This document shows, piece by piece, positions 39,825 to 50,826 of a stretch of 64,000 nt of DNA. Below the pieces are notes generated by a model. It searched no databases. It was given only the letters and a program-made list of their open reading frames with translations, and was not told the DNA's origin. The translations under genes were made by a program, and so were the position numbers. The stretch's first letter is position 1; the number at the start of each line of letters is the position of its first letter. Origin of the DNA: Toxotes chatareus (Eukaryota > Chordata > Actinopteri > Toxotidae). Location of the stretch: contig CM028896.1 in NCBI GenBank assembly GCA_016801885.1, forward strand, positions 3,596,001-3,660,000, given 5' to 3'.

Positions 39825-41228
39825 CTCTGGAAAACCAATGAGAAAACACAATAATCCTTGCTGAGCATATTTCTAATGAACTCCTCTGAACTATTGTTCT
39901 TATTTGTCCTTCATTTCTTTCTTTTTTGTTTTGATGAATGAACGCTGAAAAGTGCTCATCATACCAGGAAGAACCAAACAGAAAAGGAAAATAGAACGCA
40001 GAGCGAAATCAATTCTAATCTGCAAGTGCAATCAATATGGGACTTGTCAAGGCAGTTATGAAGTGAACTGGACAAAAAAAAAAGAGAAAGAAAAAAATCT
40101 CATTCATACTGAAGCCGCAGGGAAATGGGGATAGAGAAGGACAGACAGAGCAAAATAGATAATATATGAAGACGTGAAGAAGAGACAGAGAAAAACGGAG
40201 GACGAGGTAAAAGCCCTAAGGTAAAGGAGACAGTGAATAGGGCAGGAAGTGGATAGATATAGAAAATGGGGAAAATGCCTTGTGGAAGTTAATATATTGC
40301 TGATAGGAGATGGTCTAACACACGTTGAAAAGCTATGTATTTCCACACCCATAACAAACTGTATATTTAAACTTTACAGTACATAACAAGATCTGCAGCA
40401 CGGCTGGAGTCCAATTTAAGTCACACAAAAAAAAATGGCTTGAAAGCAAAAAACTTGAAAGCAAAAACATCTATGGCTCAAATCCCAGGACAATAAATAT
40501 ATTAAAGAAATGAAAAAAAAAAAGTTATGGTGACCCCACAAATTAAAAGGCTTGTGGCAAAGATAAATATGCTGAAAAGTCCTATGTGTTTAAGCCATTT
40601 TTAGTGCTTCAGTTTGCTTTTACACTGCATGACAAATAAAAATATCACAGTTTAATGTTTTATAAAAGGGAGCTATTGCTACAGCTGCAGGCAGCACAAT
40701 AGACATTAACTCATGCACACTGTTTGAGAGAATATGATTTCCCTCTCCGTCCAATTAATGACTGTTGTGTAGTACGGCGTTGGGAGTTGAGAGATATTGG
40801 AAAGAAGCAGCCAGGTGTGAAATAGCCAGAAAGAGAGAAAGAGAGGGAGAGAGAGAACTAGGACACATTTAACATGTTCAGCAGCTCAGTGCAATACTTC
40901 CTGCCTGCAGCAAAACACTGTGCTTCAGAGTGGTGAAGAAAATAAAAATTATGCAGAAATAATGTGATGGTGACGAGGAGAGACAGTTATGGGATGTACG
41001 TTGATGTAACAAGCTAGTGGAGGACAGGTAAGGAGAGGGAGACAAGACAATGATGTTGGGGGGGGGTTGAGGGGAGTGAAATTAGGTGACGGAGGGAGCA
41101 AAATAGGCAGACAGAAAAGAATGAGGAGGAAATTTGAAAAATAAAGGGGAAGAAAAGAGGGATGATTGAAGAATGCATGAGATTATATTTTCTGTATTAC
41201 TTGAACTCTAACTACTCTGCCTGTTTAC
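39825..41228 (-). other. cntfr: CNTFR intron (1.4 kb)
   Basis: Bounded by donor GTAAAC at 41228 and acceptor CCAGAG at 39825. It contains purine-rich tracts at about 40080-40270 and 41030-41165, including a G run at 41059-41067, and AT-rich filler. No other gene was seen. Confidence 0.55.
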
Positions 41229-41281
41229 AGTAATAGTGTTGATGTCGGAGGCATTAGGGTTTTCTTCCTCAGCTGGTGTTG
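41229..41281 (-). CDS. cntfr: CNTFR stem exon (53 nt)
   Basis: On the minus strand the acceptor TTCATCTTCATAG is followed by CA completing an Ala codon, then 17 codons reading TPAEEENPNASDINTIT and the donor GTAAAC. The acidic, Pro/Thr/Asn-rich composition, with one N-x-S glycosylation sequon (NAS), suits the unstructured stem linking the fibronectin domains to the membrane anchor. Phases fit both neighbours (phase 1 in, phase 0 out). A second acceptor, TTTGACAG, 37 bp upstream would begin the exon at 41318. That shifts the frame and meets TGA at 41271-41269, so I prefer 41281, although the upstream site looks at least as strong. The stem is the least conserved part of this receptor, so identity rests on position and phase. 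Confidence 0.55.
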
Positions 41282-43079
41282 CTATGAAGATGGAACCAGT
41301 TGGAGGCACCAGTAATACCTGTCAAATAACAAAATACTTTGTCTCTGCAAGAACAAAGTAATTTATCCAAAATTTACCCTGAAAGTGACTTGATTTAACC
41401 TGCTGGATTTATTTTTTGGGGTACCTACAAAGCCTAAACTTGTGCTTCCACACGCTGTTAGCGTTGCATGCTACTAAATTTTTGTACCTTTCTCTTTATA
41501 TAATCAGACTTTTCTCAGACGTGATCCAACTGTCAGTCTGCTCACATCTATGGGAAGGGGGTACCGGCTACAGAACAACAGGACCTAAAGACACCTCAGC
41601 ATTGGCTTCAACATGTATCTGTGCTGGTGGCTGTTCATTAAAAACTTGCATGCATATAATCTTTCTCTATGACAGATCTTGAAACAGAAACCAAGCGTTT
41701 ATAAATAGTCCTCGACATGAAGGATATAAGAAGTGATATCTGGTTCGGTGCTAGACAGTGTCCAGTTTCTGTCTCACAGACTGGGTGAGGCAGGAACATA
41801 TCTTAGATGGGTGGTTGCAACACTAAGACTGGCCGCACCTTTTTAAAGCCCCAGATGATCTGTGTTTTACTTCCTGGAATGCGGTCGCTAGGCAATGGTC
41901 CAGTCACCGAGGATGGGATTTCTGAATGCTGTCTGTCTGTCACGCCACTATCCTTGTGTTATGAAGTGAGGCTGTTGATGCCAGGAAACAGACACGGAGC
42001 GCAACTAGCAGCTATTCTGGTTCATCTCCACGGGGTACGGGTGACCTCTTGGATAGAAAATAACAGAATGAACAAACAAAAAAAAGGAAGTAGAGAAATG
42101 TGGCAGAGGCAAGACGACAGAAAGACAAAGAGGAAATGGAGAAAGTGTGACTGTGTGTTTAGACTGAGTGCTACACAATCAATAAGGCACAGGAAGTCCG
42201 CTCATTTCCTTTTCAGCTGAGCAGCCAGGAAATATTGGTCAGTGTGTAGATGTTAACAAGCTGGTCAGCTGAAAAAAAAAGTTGGCCCCAGCTGAACTTT
42301 TTGTGTTTATCGGTCTGGTCATTGACAGGCAATCAGATATTTTCCTCGTTTCCCTGCTGATGTGATTCTGCTTCATGTACAATAGTTAGAAAATGGTGAG
42401 TGCAAACTGAATAATGAGCTGATTCCCATCCAGTGGCCATGCTTCTATTAAATACTTTGAAGTGAATGTGTTCAACATTCAAGAAACAACATTAGATCAT
42501 TTAACTGAAGACCTCTGATTCATTACGGCAATTTACTTTCAAGCTAATATGGCATGTGTGTTTTTTCTTCCCTTTTATGAATGAATTTATCCCTTTTTAT
42601 CATCCGCTATGAAGATAAAGACCCAACAAAGGCGACTTCTGGACTTGAACAAATTACGCTATGATTACTTACATCCTCAACACCTTTTTTTTTTTTTTAC
42701 TTCTTGGTGAAGTGGAGGCAAACAACTGTTGTTATAGTAACATGACTTGAATGCCACTGACCCTGACATCAGTGTCTACTTGAAAAATCTGTTTTATCAG
42801 CCCGTATGCATCTTTTCTTCTTCCAAATGCCACACTTTTTCACCACTTTTGAAAAAAGAATCTGGCATTTTCTCTCAGTTTTAAGAAAAATAAGCATAAA
42901 ACATGTTCCCACTGTTTATTAGTTGTCACCTGCCTTTATTTTGACCAGCAGGGAAAAAAACCATAGAGAAAAGGTGTATCCATCAACAACCAACCCTGAT
43001 GTTATCTTAGTTATATTAACAAAGGAGTTGTAGCTACACATAGTCACTACACAGATGCAATCAGTCATTCAGGAAGTAA

Positions 43080-43335
43080 CATCTGTAAAGAAAGTGGCAG
43101 AAGGCCAGAAAAAAAAAGAGATAGGCAGGAAGTGTGAGGTAGGAGTAGCAGTAGGAGAGTGCGTGATCAATAGAGAGTGAGAAATGAGAGGAGAGGAAAA
43201 AGAATAGACAGATATGGAGAGAGTGAGACCTAGAGGCGAAACGGAGGACAGTGAGAGAGAGAGAGAACAGAAAAAGGAGAGAGGGAAGGGAAATAGGGAA
43301 GCGGCAGCTGGATCGAGAAGAGGCATGAGGAGAAT
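43080..43335 (+). repeat. Purine-rich (GA) tract
   Basis: A nearly homopurine plus strand with repeated GAGA/GGAG words. It produces long low-complexity open frames on both strands that I reject as coding. Confidence 0.8.
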
Positions 43336-43387
43336 CCCAATAACCTGCTTTTCTTTCCCTGAGAACAAGAATAATACAATGTGTACT

Positions 43388-43478
43388 GTGTGTTTATGTG
43401 TCTGTGTGTGTGTGTGTGCACTGCATGCTATCAGAGGGAGACACTGTGAATGTGTGTGTGTGTGTGTGGTGCTGTTTA
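43388..43478 (+). repeat. Imperfect GT-rich tract
   Basis: Two GTGTGTGTGT runs joined by CACTGCATGCTATCAGAG, with scattered GTGT on either side. Confidence 0.8.
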
Positions 43479-44639
43479 TACATGTTTGTGTGCCAGGGAG
43501 AGTCAGAGCCGCCCGCATGTTCTTTGTGTACTGTTTAGCGTTTGTTTGTGTGTTTCTAGGCATGCGAGAGCTCATTCAGTGTCGACCGTGTGATGACCAG
43601 TGTGTAGCGCTGCTCATGGCCGACAGGAGTCACTGTTGTACTGTAAAACTTGAGAGTGGAGAGATTTCAATGGACAAGAAGAGAGACAGAGAGAAGGACA
43701 GGGAGACGGACCAAACATTCTCTTAAAAAGATTTCAGACTGTGTTCATACTGACAGTAAGTCACAGTCAGGGAGGACACTTCTTCACTTCTTTGTCCCAA
43801 CAATAAAAATGATGTTACCCGAATGACTTTGTCAATATGTTGACATGCATGGGTGTAGGTTTGGACCCAGAAGTGAGAGACTGATGATGGTACAAAACAA
43901 TCACTTGTAAATCCAAATACAGATTAAATATTTTTTCCCCTTCAAAAAACATACAAAGGAGGTTGCAGGCAAAACTTAAAACCTTCTGTTAATAAAGCTA
44001 GTATTGTATATTGTGAGCACATGATAGCAAACAAGAGTGACCTAAAGGAGTGTCTCATAAAGAGGTAGATGAGAAGATCTTATTTGTCTGTCCAGTATGA
44101 AGCAGCCTGTTAGCTATAGCTCACTAATCATCACGTCATATCTCATATGTTTAACCCGTAAAAAAATCTGGAGCGTAAAATACAAGAAGAGGCCTTATGG
44201 AGGGTTATGTATCAGACTATTTCTTGGCTGGGTGCGGTTTCTTCCTGGAGTGAAGATGCCAGGCACCCAGTGGAGACTCCAGGAAGAAACTGCCACTGGC
44301 TGAGAAATAATCCACCACATGATGCACCATAAAACCACCTTGGTTTTTGTACAGATTAAGCACAGATGAGAAGAGGTAAAGTGTTTCTTGCAATTCTGTT
44401 TTGAATATTATAATATAGTATTCGCTGGCCTGATGTGCAGCTGGTACTGGTCCAGATAAACACTCCCTACATTTGCAAAACCGCAGCTGGAATGCAAGTT
44501 AGAAAGTGTAAACTGGCCACATACTCCATAAAACCTGACCATTTGTATTCAGTGTTTATTCATTCAAAATGCATTCTGCCATTTTTACTTTGCTATTCCA
44601 GTGTGGTCGGAGAGATGTGTACAGTGTTCAGACCTGGAA

Positions 44640-44773
44640 TGTACGCCTAGTTGTTCAGGGATCATCAGTGTGTTGAGAGATTTCGATTTGACAAGCGAGC
44701 CATCCTTGATCTCTGCCACATGCTGAAGCTGTGCCAGCTAGATAATTCCCAGAGACAGGTTTTGTCCTTCTGG

Positions 44774-44813
<40 letters not shown>

Positions 44814-45090
44814 GTGAGAGAGAGTATGTACTCTATGTGCTTGTGTGTGTCAGAGGACACATAAAATACAATAATCTATAATGAATTTCACATTAAATTA
44901 TTGTTTCTCATGCATAAAAAAAAAACCTAGAGAGTGTGGTGTTGTTGTACTGTAAGCGAGCCAGTTTGAAGTCGTAGGAGAGACGTGAGGATTTTATAAA
45001 AAGATGGCACAGTTTCTCCCTGAGGCAGTTTGCAGGCTCTCAGGCTGATGTGTGTCGATTTGTCTGGAGGCTGCTGGATCTTATAGCTTA
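44640..45090 (+). pseudogene. Decayed PIF/Harbinger (HARBI1-like) transposase fragments
   Basis: Two short plus-strand peptide islands recall the N-terminal half of Harbinger transposases. At 44672-44757 the frame reads CVERFRFDKRAILDLCHML and onward, like the conserved ERFRFsR..IL.LC.LL stretch. At about 45027-45090 another frame reads AGSQADVCRFVWRLLDLIA, like the helix-turn-helix stretch (vSqsSVcRvvwRvldaIa) that follows it. Between them lie a GT microsatellite, stops and an A run. No DDE catalytic motif was seen. It lies antisense in a CNTFR intron. The match is from memory of the family and based on short peptides. Confidence 0.45.
44773..44830 (+). repeat. GT/GTAT-rich microsatellite
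   Basis: A GTGTGTGTGTGT run passing into TATGTG repeats and a short GAGA run. It interrupts the Harbinger remnant. Confidence 0.9.
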
Positions 45091-45591
45091 AGCTGCGATA
45101 AAAGTTCAAGGCTATCAAACGCTTATAGTGTACTCAATTTAATGATAAAGAAAGTTATTAACGAAACTTAATTTCATACCTAACTGGTTCAGGAAATTTA
45201 CTGTGTGACAGCCGTGGGCACAAAGAACAATGTGGGGAAAAAAAAGCATTATAGGAATACTGTATTATCTTCACAATGATTTCTACAGATCATGGACTAC
45301 AAGAAATAGTGGCAATATTTCTACATACACAAAGACACTCAGTGAAATCTCTATCATTCTCTCTTTGGACCTCTCAACTTGCATATGTGGGTTAGGGTCA
45401 GTGAGAGTGAGAACATCATTAACAAACTCATGACAAGCCATGTTAATAAATTAAAACCTAAAGCAGGATACTTATTTGCATTTAGTGTTTTCTTTATTTT
45501 TATTGTGGTCGCTGGCTCCACCCCTTTGGTCCAGGTTGTCTCAACAACTACTGGACCAATTCCAGTGAATTCCCGAGAATTATTAACCTAC

Positions 45592-45712
45592 CAGTAGGAA
45601 AATCTCCTTCAGTTGTGGAAGTGATGGGCAGAGGATCTTCAATCCAGGGTGTGGCATGGACAGCAACGCTCCAGTCACTCCATGTTCCAATCTCTGTGTC
45701 CTTGGCAGCCAC
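45592..45712 (-). CDS. cntfr: CNTFR exon with the WSDWS motif
   Basis: On the minus strand GTGGTCCACAG is followed by VAAKDTEIGTWSDWSVAVHA, then TPWIEDPLPITSTTEGDFPT and the donor GTAGGT after one extra base (phase 1). GTWSDWS is the WSXWS box of class I cytokine receptors, and VAAKD.EIGTWSDWSVA.HATPW is the CNTFR version of it. The motif ends the second fibronectin type III domain and structures the cytokine-binding face. The exon completes that domain and starts the acidic/Thr-rich stem. CNTFR binds CNTF or CRLF1-CLCF1 at the cell surface and recruits LIFR and gp130 for JAK-STAT signalling. The acceptor is only 167 bp from the previous exon. IL11RA and IL6R are less likely because their sequence around this box differs. 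Confidence 0.93.
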
Positions 45713-45879
45713 CTGTGGACCACCAGGACAATGGCAAGTTGTGGTTATATCTACTCATTTTACCATTCATCCAGGTTTAATATTGTAAGAAGCTAATATG
45801 AAATTACAAAGATATGCCCATATTTACTGTTTGTAAACACTGTTTTCACTCGATCAGATTAGGAAGATGAATGTGTTAC
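45713..45879 (-). other. cntfr: CNTFR short intron (167 bp)
   Basis: Donor GTAACA at 45879 and acceptor CCACAG at 45713, phase 0. Unlike the neighbouring introns it is compact and free of transposons. Confidence 0.85.
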
Positions 45880-45948
45880 CTGGATGATATATTCCTTCCC
45901 AGCATAGGCGTCAGTGATGGTGTGGGAAGTGCTGTCAGAAAGTTCCAC
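45880..45948 (-). CDS. cntfr: CNTFR exon, fibronectin domain 2 central strands (69 nt)
   Basis: On the minus strand GCCTGTTTAG is followed by exactly 23 codons reading VELSDSTSHTITDAYAGKEY and IIQ, then the donor GTAACA. The order VELSD.T.HTITDAYAGKEYIIQ is that of the CNTFR membrane-proximal fibronectin type III domain, joining QWQH of the upstream exon and VAAKD of the downstream exon without a phase shift. The exon is symmetrical (phase 0 at both ends), so skipping it would keep the frame but remove strands of the cytokine-binding domain. Confidence 0.93.
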
Positions 45949-46672
45949 CTAAACAGGCCATAGAAGAGAGCAGCTGATCAGTGTTGATCAGGGAAATCCA
46001 TTTTGAAAGTAGTTAACAAAATAATCTTATTTAGGGAATGAAAATGTTGCGTATATGAAACACAGATTTCTGGAATGGGTTCTATGGTCCAAGGGAATGA
46101 ATTATGAAAACTGTCTCCTAAAAAAGGCAGCTATGAGTTACTAAGTCAACTTTGGGTCTGGATGTCCCTCCCTTCTACCCGTAGCTCTACCCATAAATTA
46201 TGTGCTCAGTATAGCAGTCCTGGCCTGAGCACTTAATGTTTTGCAGTGGGTAGATTTAACCATGTCATACAACATGCAATTTTTTATTCATAGCTCACTT
46301 ATTTACAACACACCTTCCATCATTATTCATCGCACAGGTCAAGTCTGTTGCTTTATTCTTGTGGTGTTTTACATTTCACTGTTGAATAGATTGAACCCCG
46401 GTGCCCCTGCAGCCTCCGCACTCCACACATACTCAGACACGCATGCAAAATACCAGTGGCATAATTGATGATTATACCAGAAAGCTCTGGCATCAATGCC
46501 ACATAATTTTGTAACACAATATAATACACGCCAACATTTGAAAGCCTTTTGTGCACACTTTAATTTGCAAAGCGCAACAGAAAATGAACTAAATGTTTGA
46601 GTCACCGGGGAGCGGGGAGTGCATGAGAGAATGATTTGCTGCTTCCCTGTAATTTATGGTTAGTGTTGTGCT

Positions 46673-46692
46673 TGTGTGTGTGTGTGTGTGTG
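46673..46692 (+). repeat. (GT)n microsatellite
   Basis: About ten GT units. Confidence 0.9.
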
Positions 46693-46835
46693 CACGTTTG
46701 TTTGCCTTTGGCCTGTGTCTGAAAGACTGAAGGAAAAATAGGGAGAAGGAGGGTGCTGCCTCTTTTACTCCTGAAGTCGAATTAAATGATTTAGTAACAT
46801 GCCTGTTGCTTTCTGAAGTCTAGCAGTGCAACAAG

Positions 46836-46863
46836 ACACACACACACACACACACACACACAC
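46836..46863 (+). repeat. (CA)n microsatellite
   Basis: About fourteen CA units. Together with the GT run 145 bp away it could form an inverted-repeat stem. Confidence 0.95.
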
Positions 46864-47929
46864 TCAGCTAGATGAATCAGACTGACTCTAGAGCTGGACG
46901 CTATCTGAAATCCTTTATTGTGCTATTTTGAAAAGCAGTTAATTTACTGTGTCAGGTGGACAATGTAATTACGTACAATCACACAAACTTAAAAATAGAA
47001 ATACACAATAGCTTTACTACATTTCACTGATAGTAATAAAACATTTTGGGGAGTTTACAACAACTGCACCTGCAGTCAATAACACTTTTTCTGTCTTCTT
47101 AGAGATATTAAAGACTGAGGACTGAGTTGCATCACATACAAAACTGCCTTCAGAGCAGGTGCAGGTGGAGGAACAGATTTAAAAATTTATCTGAGATCTC
47201 ATAGCAGAGACAGATCCAAGTCCATCATTAGTCTACATCTATCGCACAAAAAGTGCATTAATGTACTGAGAGTACACAAACATACACAGTGTATACACTT
47301 TGCTGCAGTCAAAAACCTAGAAGAAGGAGTTATGTGGGCCAAGCGTTTTGGATGTTCCTAAACCGAAAACATGCTTTAATTACCATCAGTTCTTTAAGTT
47401 AAACGACCCTTTACCATCTTTCCAAATATAAATTCATCTGTCATTATCTGTTGAGCAATATCATCCCATGGGATAAATCTGTTAACTTCCCTGTTTTTGA
47501 ATTATCCTTTAAATATTCATATCTGCAACAGTTTGCAATTTCATCAAAAACCCCACACACCATCATATAATTTCTTTTCCAACCACCAGCAATAACCGAC
47601 TCCGACTGGCGTTTTCCTTTTAGTTCTTCAGGATGTGCAGATCTGCAGCTGATCTGACAAATAACCCCCTCGTACAACCCCAGCATCTGTGCTTCCTCTT
47701 TCTTCCTGTAATCTCTCTCTCATCGCTCACCCTCTTTGTAAAGTTGACCGCTCTGTTTTCAGCGTTGCCTTGATCTTCACAGCCTCTGTCTATCTGCTCT
47801 AATTCTTCGCCTCTCGCCCCCTCTCCCTCTGTTTGGAAGGAAGTCCAGGCTTTATCTGCCCAACCGAGCGCTACATTTATAAGCTTAATTTCGTTAGTGG
47901 AATGCAATAACAACGTCATCCGAGTGTGC

Positions 47930-48440
47930 ATGCGTTACTTGTTGTTCTTGAGTGCTGTGTGTATGCGTGGATATAGTTCAGTCCGCTGTATATACTGTGT
48001 GCTCGTGTGTGTTAGCAGACATGTGTGCGGCCTTTGAGGCTAAATCTTCTGCTGTTTACACGTGGTCCAACCAGCGTATCCAACCGTAGCTTCTATCAGC
48101 ATTCCTCCCTTACTCTAATGTGTACATGTGTGTTCATGTGTGTTTGGATACTAATGTCTATGTTGTGAAAGCTTATGAAAGTTCAGCCGTACATCTGCTT
48201 GATTCTGCGTGTTCATGTTAATCTATGTGCGTCTTTATGTTTTGGCCTGTGTGTGTTTTGGGAAAATATCCCTCTCTATGTTTGTTTTACTTTGTACTCA
48301 CATGTTTAGACTCATACAGTATATGCCTGTTGCATTGCTATTTGTGTTTACAAGGCTGAACTGGAACTAGTGTTTGGGTGTGCGTGCACGGGCGTGTGTG
48401 CACACATGTGTGAACTATGCATCAGTGTGTGTGTGGAGGA
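47930..48440 (+). repeat. Irregular GT-rich low-complexity region
   Basis: Scattered TGTGTG, GTGCGTGC and CATGTGTGT words over about 500 bp without a fixed period. It looks like decayed GT repeat with Z-DNA-prone alternating purine-pyrimidine sequence, for example near 48380-48415. Confidence 0.5.
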
Positions 48441-49320
48441 GTATATAGAGTAAACAGCTTACAGATAAACATTTCCAAAGAGATGGATGTGTTGCTGCGT
48501 TGCCAAGTGGCTAAACAGGGAGCAGCGAAAGCAGCACTTAATATCACGTAGGAGAGGGAGGTGGGGGAGGCAGCGTTGAGGACGGGGAAGGGGGGTGGGA
48601 TAGATGGAAGGAGGAGATGCATTTTGGAGAGGCTGCTGCTATCGCTGCCAAAAAACACTGTCAGATCACTCACGCTGCAAGACCAAGCTTGTGTGTTGTC
48701 GCAGTGGTGGTGAAGTGATGTATATTCACTTCATATGTATCTGTAGGGCTAATATATTGTAAGTGTAGGTGTTTACAGCTCTAAAGAAAATAAAATCTTT
48801 GTCTGCAACGTTCATAAAAAGTGTATCTGCAATTGTGAAAATGTATTTGTATGTGTAAGACTCACCCACACATACACATTCAAACACATTGCCGTCCCTA
48901 ACAGCCAAATATTTACCTTACCATAATCACGTCCCATTGACTCAATGTAAATATACTCTGCACAGTAAACCCAAGATATAATATGATAATGATAATAATA
49001 AAGATTCTACCCAAATGGATTGACCACAAAATGGTCTATTTTGAGAGTAATGATCACTAAAGGTCTTCACTCTGGAGAAATTTCCTCATTTCATGCATAA
49101 ACACCACATGTCTGTTCATTGTAAACAGCATATGTGAGCATGAATGTTTGACGACGAGCTGGAGAACACAAAGAGAGGGTGGCCTGGTCTCACGGCAGGA
49201 ATCCACACGAGACACAGCACACCTGGATTTCCTAACCTCTTTCAACGTGAAAATGCAAACGCATTTCTGCTTGCTCCCTGAACCAAAGTTCAATAGTTTT
49301 ACTGTGGAAAAACTCTCTCA

Positions 49321-49389
49321 TACACACACACATACAGACATACACAGCTTAATGCTACAACACACACACAAGCACACACGAACACACTC
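49321..49389 (+). repeat. CA-rich microsatellite tract
   Basis: Interrupted CA runs: ACACACACATACAGACATAC, then ACACACACACAAGCACACAC. Confidence 0.85.
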
Positions 49390-49799
49390 TCCAAGAGCTT
49401 CTACACAAATCCAGACAATGAGAGGGGCAGAGAGAGAAGATGTGAACATTCCTCAGGGATTGCATAAGGAACTGTGAGAAAAAGAAGTGACCCTTTACTT
49501 TTTACATCCTTTTTTTTTCTTTTCCCTCCTCTCCTCTTCCCTCCTCTCCCATCCTTCCTATACCCCTCTTTCTCATACCCTCTTTAATCGTTCCACCCCT
49601 CATCCTCTTTGACATATTTTATATATATTACTGTTGCAAATACCTCTAATAACATTTCAAATGACATTAAACCTCTGCATCAGTGGGATAATCCTTGCTA
49701 TAATGTAATATTTTGTCTGTTACGTTATCTATAGCCATGTTATGGGATAAAGCACCATACATGTAGGTCAGAGGTGGAATGCACAATAATATAGGCAGA

Positions 49800-49965
49800 C
49801 TGCAGTTACACAGAGGGCGAAAAGAGGAAAAACAGATAAAGAACGAGAAGACCAGACAGGGAAAAAAAGGGAGAAATGAAGAGGATGAGAAAAGAGAGAA
49901 ACAGAGAAAGAAAAAAAAAGAAAAGGAAAAGCAGAGAGAGAGGGAGACATGGAGAGAATTGGCGT
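49800..49965 (+). repeat. Purine-rich tract
   Basis: Almost pure A/G on the plus strand (AGAGG, GAAAA, GAGAGAG words), mirrored by Ser/Phe/Leu-rich pseudo-frames on the minus strand. Confidence 0.8.
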
Positions 49966-50050
49966 CGGTGGTCAGATCTAATCCAGTGAGCATGTCTGTT
50001 GTCCTGGAAAGGAAACCCAATTATATGGCACTTCCACTGGCCCGATGGCA

Positions 50051-50071
50051 CTGTGTGTGTGTGTGTGTGTG
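50051..50071 (+). repeat. (TG)n microsatellite
   Basis: About ten TG units, with a complementary CA run at 50149-50173, so a local inverted repeat of simple sequence is possible. Confidence 0.95.
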
Positions 50072-50148
50072 CACTGAGAAGGTTGGTCTCATTAGGTTGA
50101 CTGACAGCTCCCATTTTTCCGCCGCACTCTCCTCCCATTTGAGAACAT

Positions 50149-50173
50149 ACACACACACACACACGCACACACA
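50149..50173 (+). repeat. (AC)n microsatellite
   Basis: About twelve AC units with one interruption (ACACGCACAC). Confidence 0.95.
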
Positions 50174-50638
50174 GAAAACGGCAGGTCCAGGGGTAATTTC
50201 TCAGACAGTATTTCTCTCTTTGAAGCCCCAATTGCCATAGCAGCAATTACTGTAAAAGGAAGTTAAACCCCCCCCGAGCCAATCGAAAATCCTGAACTAG
50301 ACCTTGCACCCTTAAAAAGGCATGTGGTGGTTTCAACAAAAGAGCGGTGGAGGTGTCTCTACATTAACTCTGGTTTATGCTGTCATGCCGGAATGTCAAA
50401 AATGTCAAAAACTAACACGTCATGAAAGATAAAGCTGAGATCAGAATTCATCCCCTACCTCCGACTGTCACAAGTATAAAAACGCTCCTGTCATGTTACT
50501 AAAGTGTTTTTCTCTGCCTACGATTCTTGGATCCTGAACAAATGAAGCTCGTAGCAATTCCCCGCAGCTCTCCTTTTAAGGTGCATGTCATGAACTGTCA
50601 CAAATGACATGAATGCTAGCTGCCTGTAACGTGCCTGG

Positions 50639-50826
50639 AAGGCATTTATATACTTTACAAAGTCTTGCATTTACCTATTGAAACACATTCATACACTAGT
50701 GACCTTCATGTTAGAAGCAGATGTGAACCTTGCTGAAGGACACTTCAGCATCCAGCGAGGAAGCATCTGGGATCGAACTCCTGAACTTTGCAACTGCTGG
50801 ACAACGTGCTTTACCATCCACCATGA
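50639..50826 (-). mobile_element. tRNA-derived SINE fragment, minus orientation
   Basis: The plus strand reads GAAACACATTCATACACTAG, later CTTGCTGAAGGACACTTCAG, then GGGATCGAACTCCTGAACTT and CTGGACAACGTGCTTTACCA. This is a common fish repeat order (from memory). On the minus strand GTTCGATCC at 50778-50770 is a B-box-like element of an RNA polymerase III promoter, with a degraded A box upstream near GGTAAAGCACG. The 3' part ends in TAAATGCC. It is shorter than full copies, lacks a clear poly-A or target duplication, and lies inside a CNTFR intron. Confidence 0.65.

Larger units (their letters stand above)
41282..45591 (-). other. cntfr: CNTFR intron (4.3 kb)
   Basis: Bounded by donor GTAGGT at 45591 and acceptor CATAG at 41282. 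It contains a purine-rich tract (about 43080-43330), GT-rich tracts (about 43388-43478 and 44773-44830) and Harbinger transposase remnants on the opposite strand (44640-45090). A 137-codon plus-strand frame at 41807-42220 is unrecognised and I do not call it a gene. Confidence 0.6.

Noticed and set aside
39824..39826. Starting the last CNTFR exon at the first AG (39826)
   Set aside because: It would need the previous exon to end in phase 1, but that exon ends in phase 0 at GTAAAC. The AG two bases on restores the frame.
43069..43726. Overlapping 168- and 170-codon frames on opposite strands
   Set aside because: Both are translations of GA-rich and GT-rich low-complexity DNA (Ser/Leu/Phe and Arg/Glu/Lys runs).
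45588..45592. Alternative CNTFR donor GTTAAT four bases beyond GTAGGT
   Set aside because: It would change the phase and bring an early stop in the next exon. GTAGGT is also the better donor.
50770..50778. tRNA gene suggested by the B-box-like GTTCGATCC
   Set aside because: No cloverleaf can be drawn and the surrounding words are those of a fish SINE.
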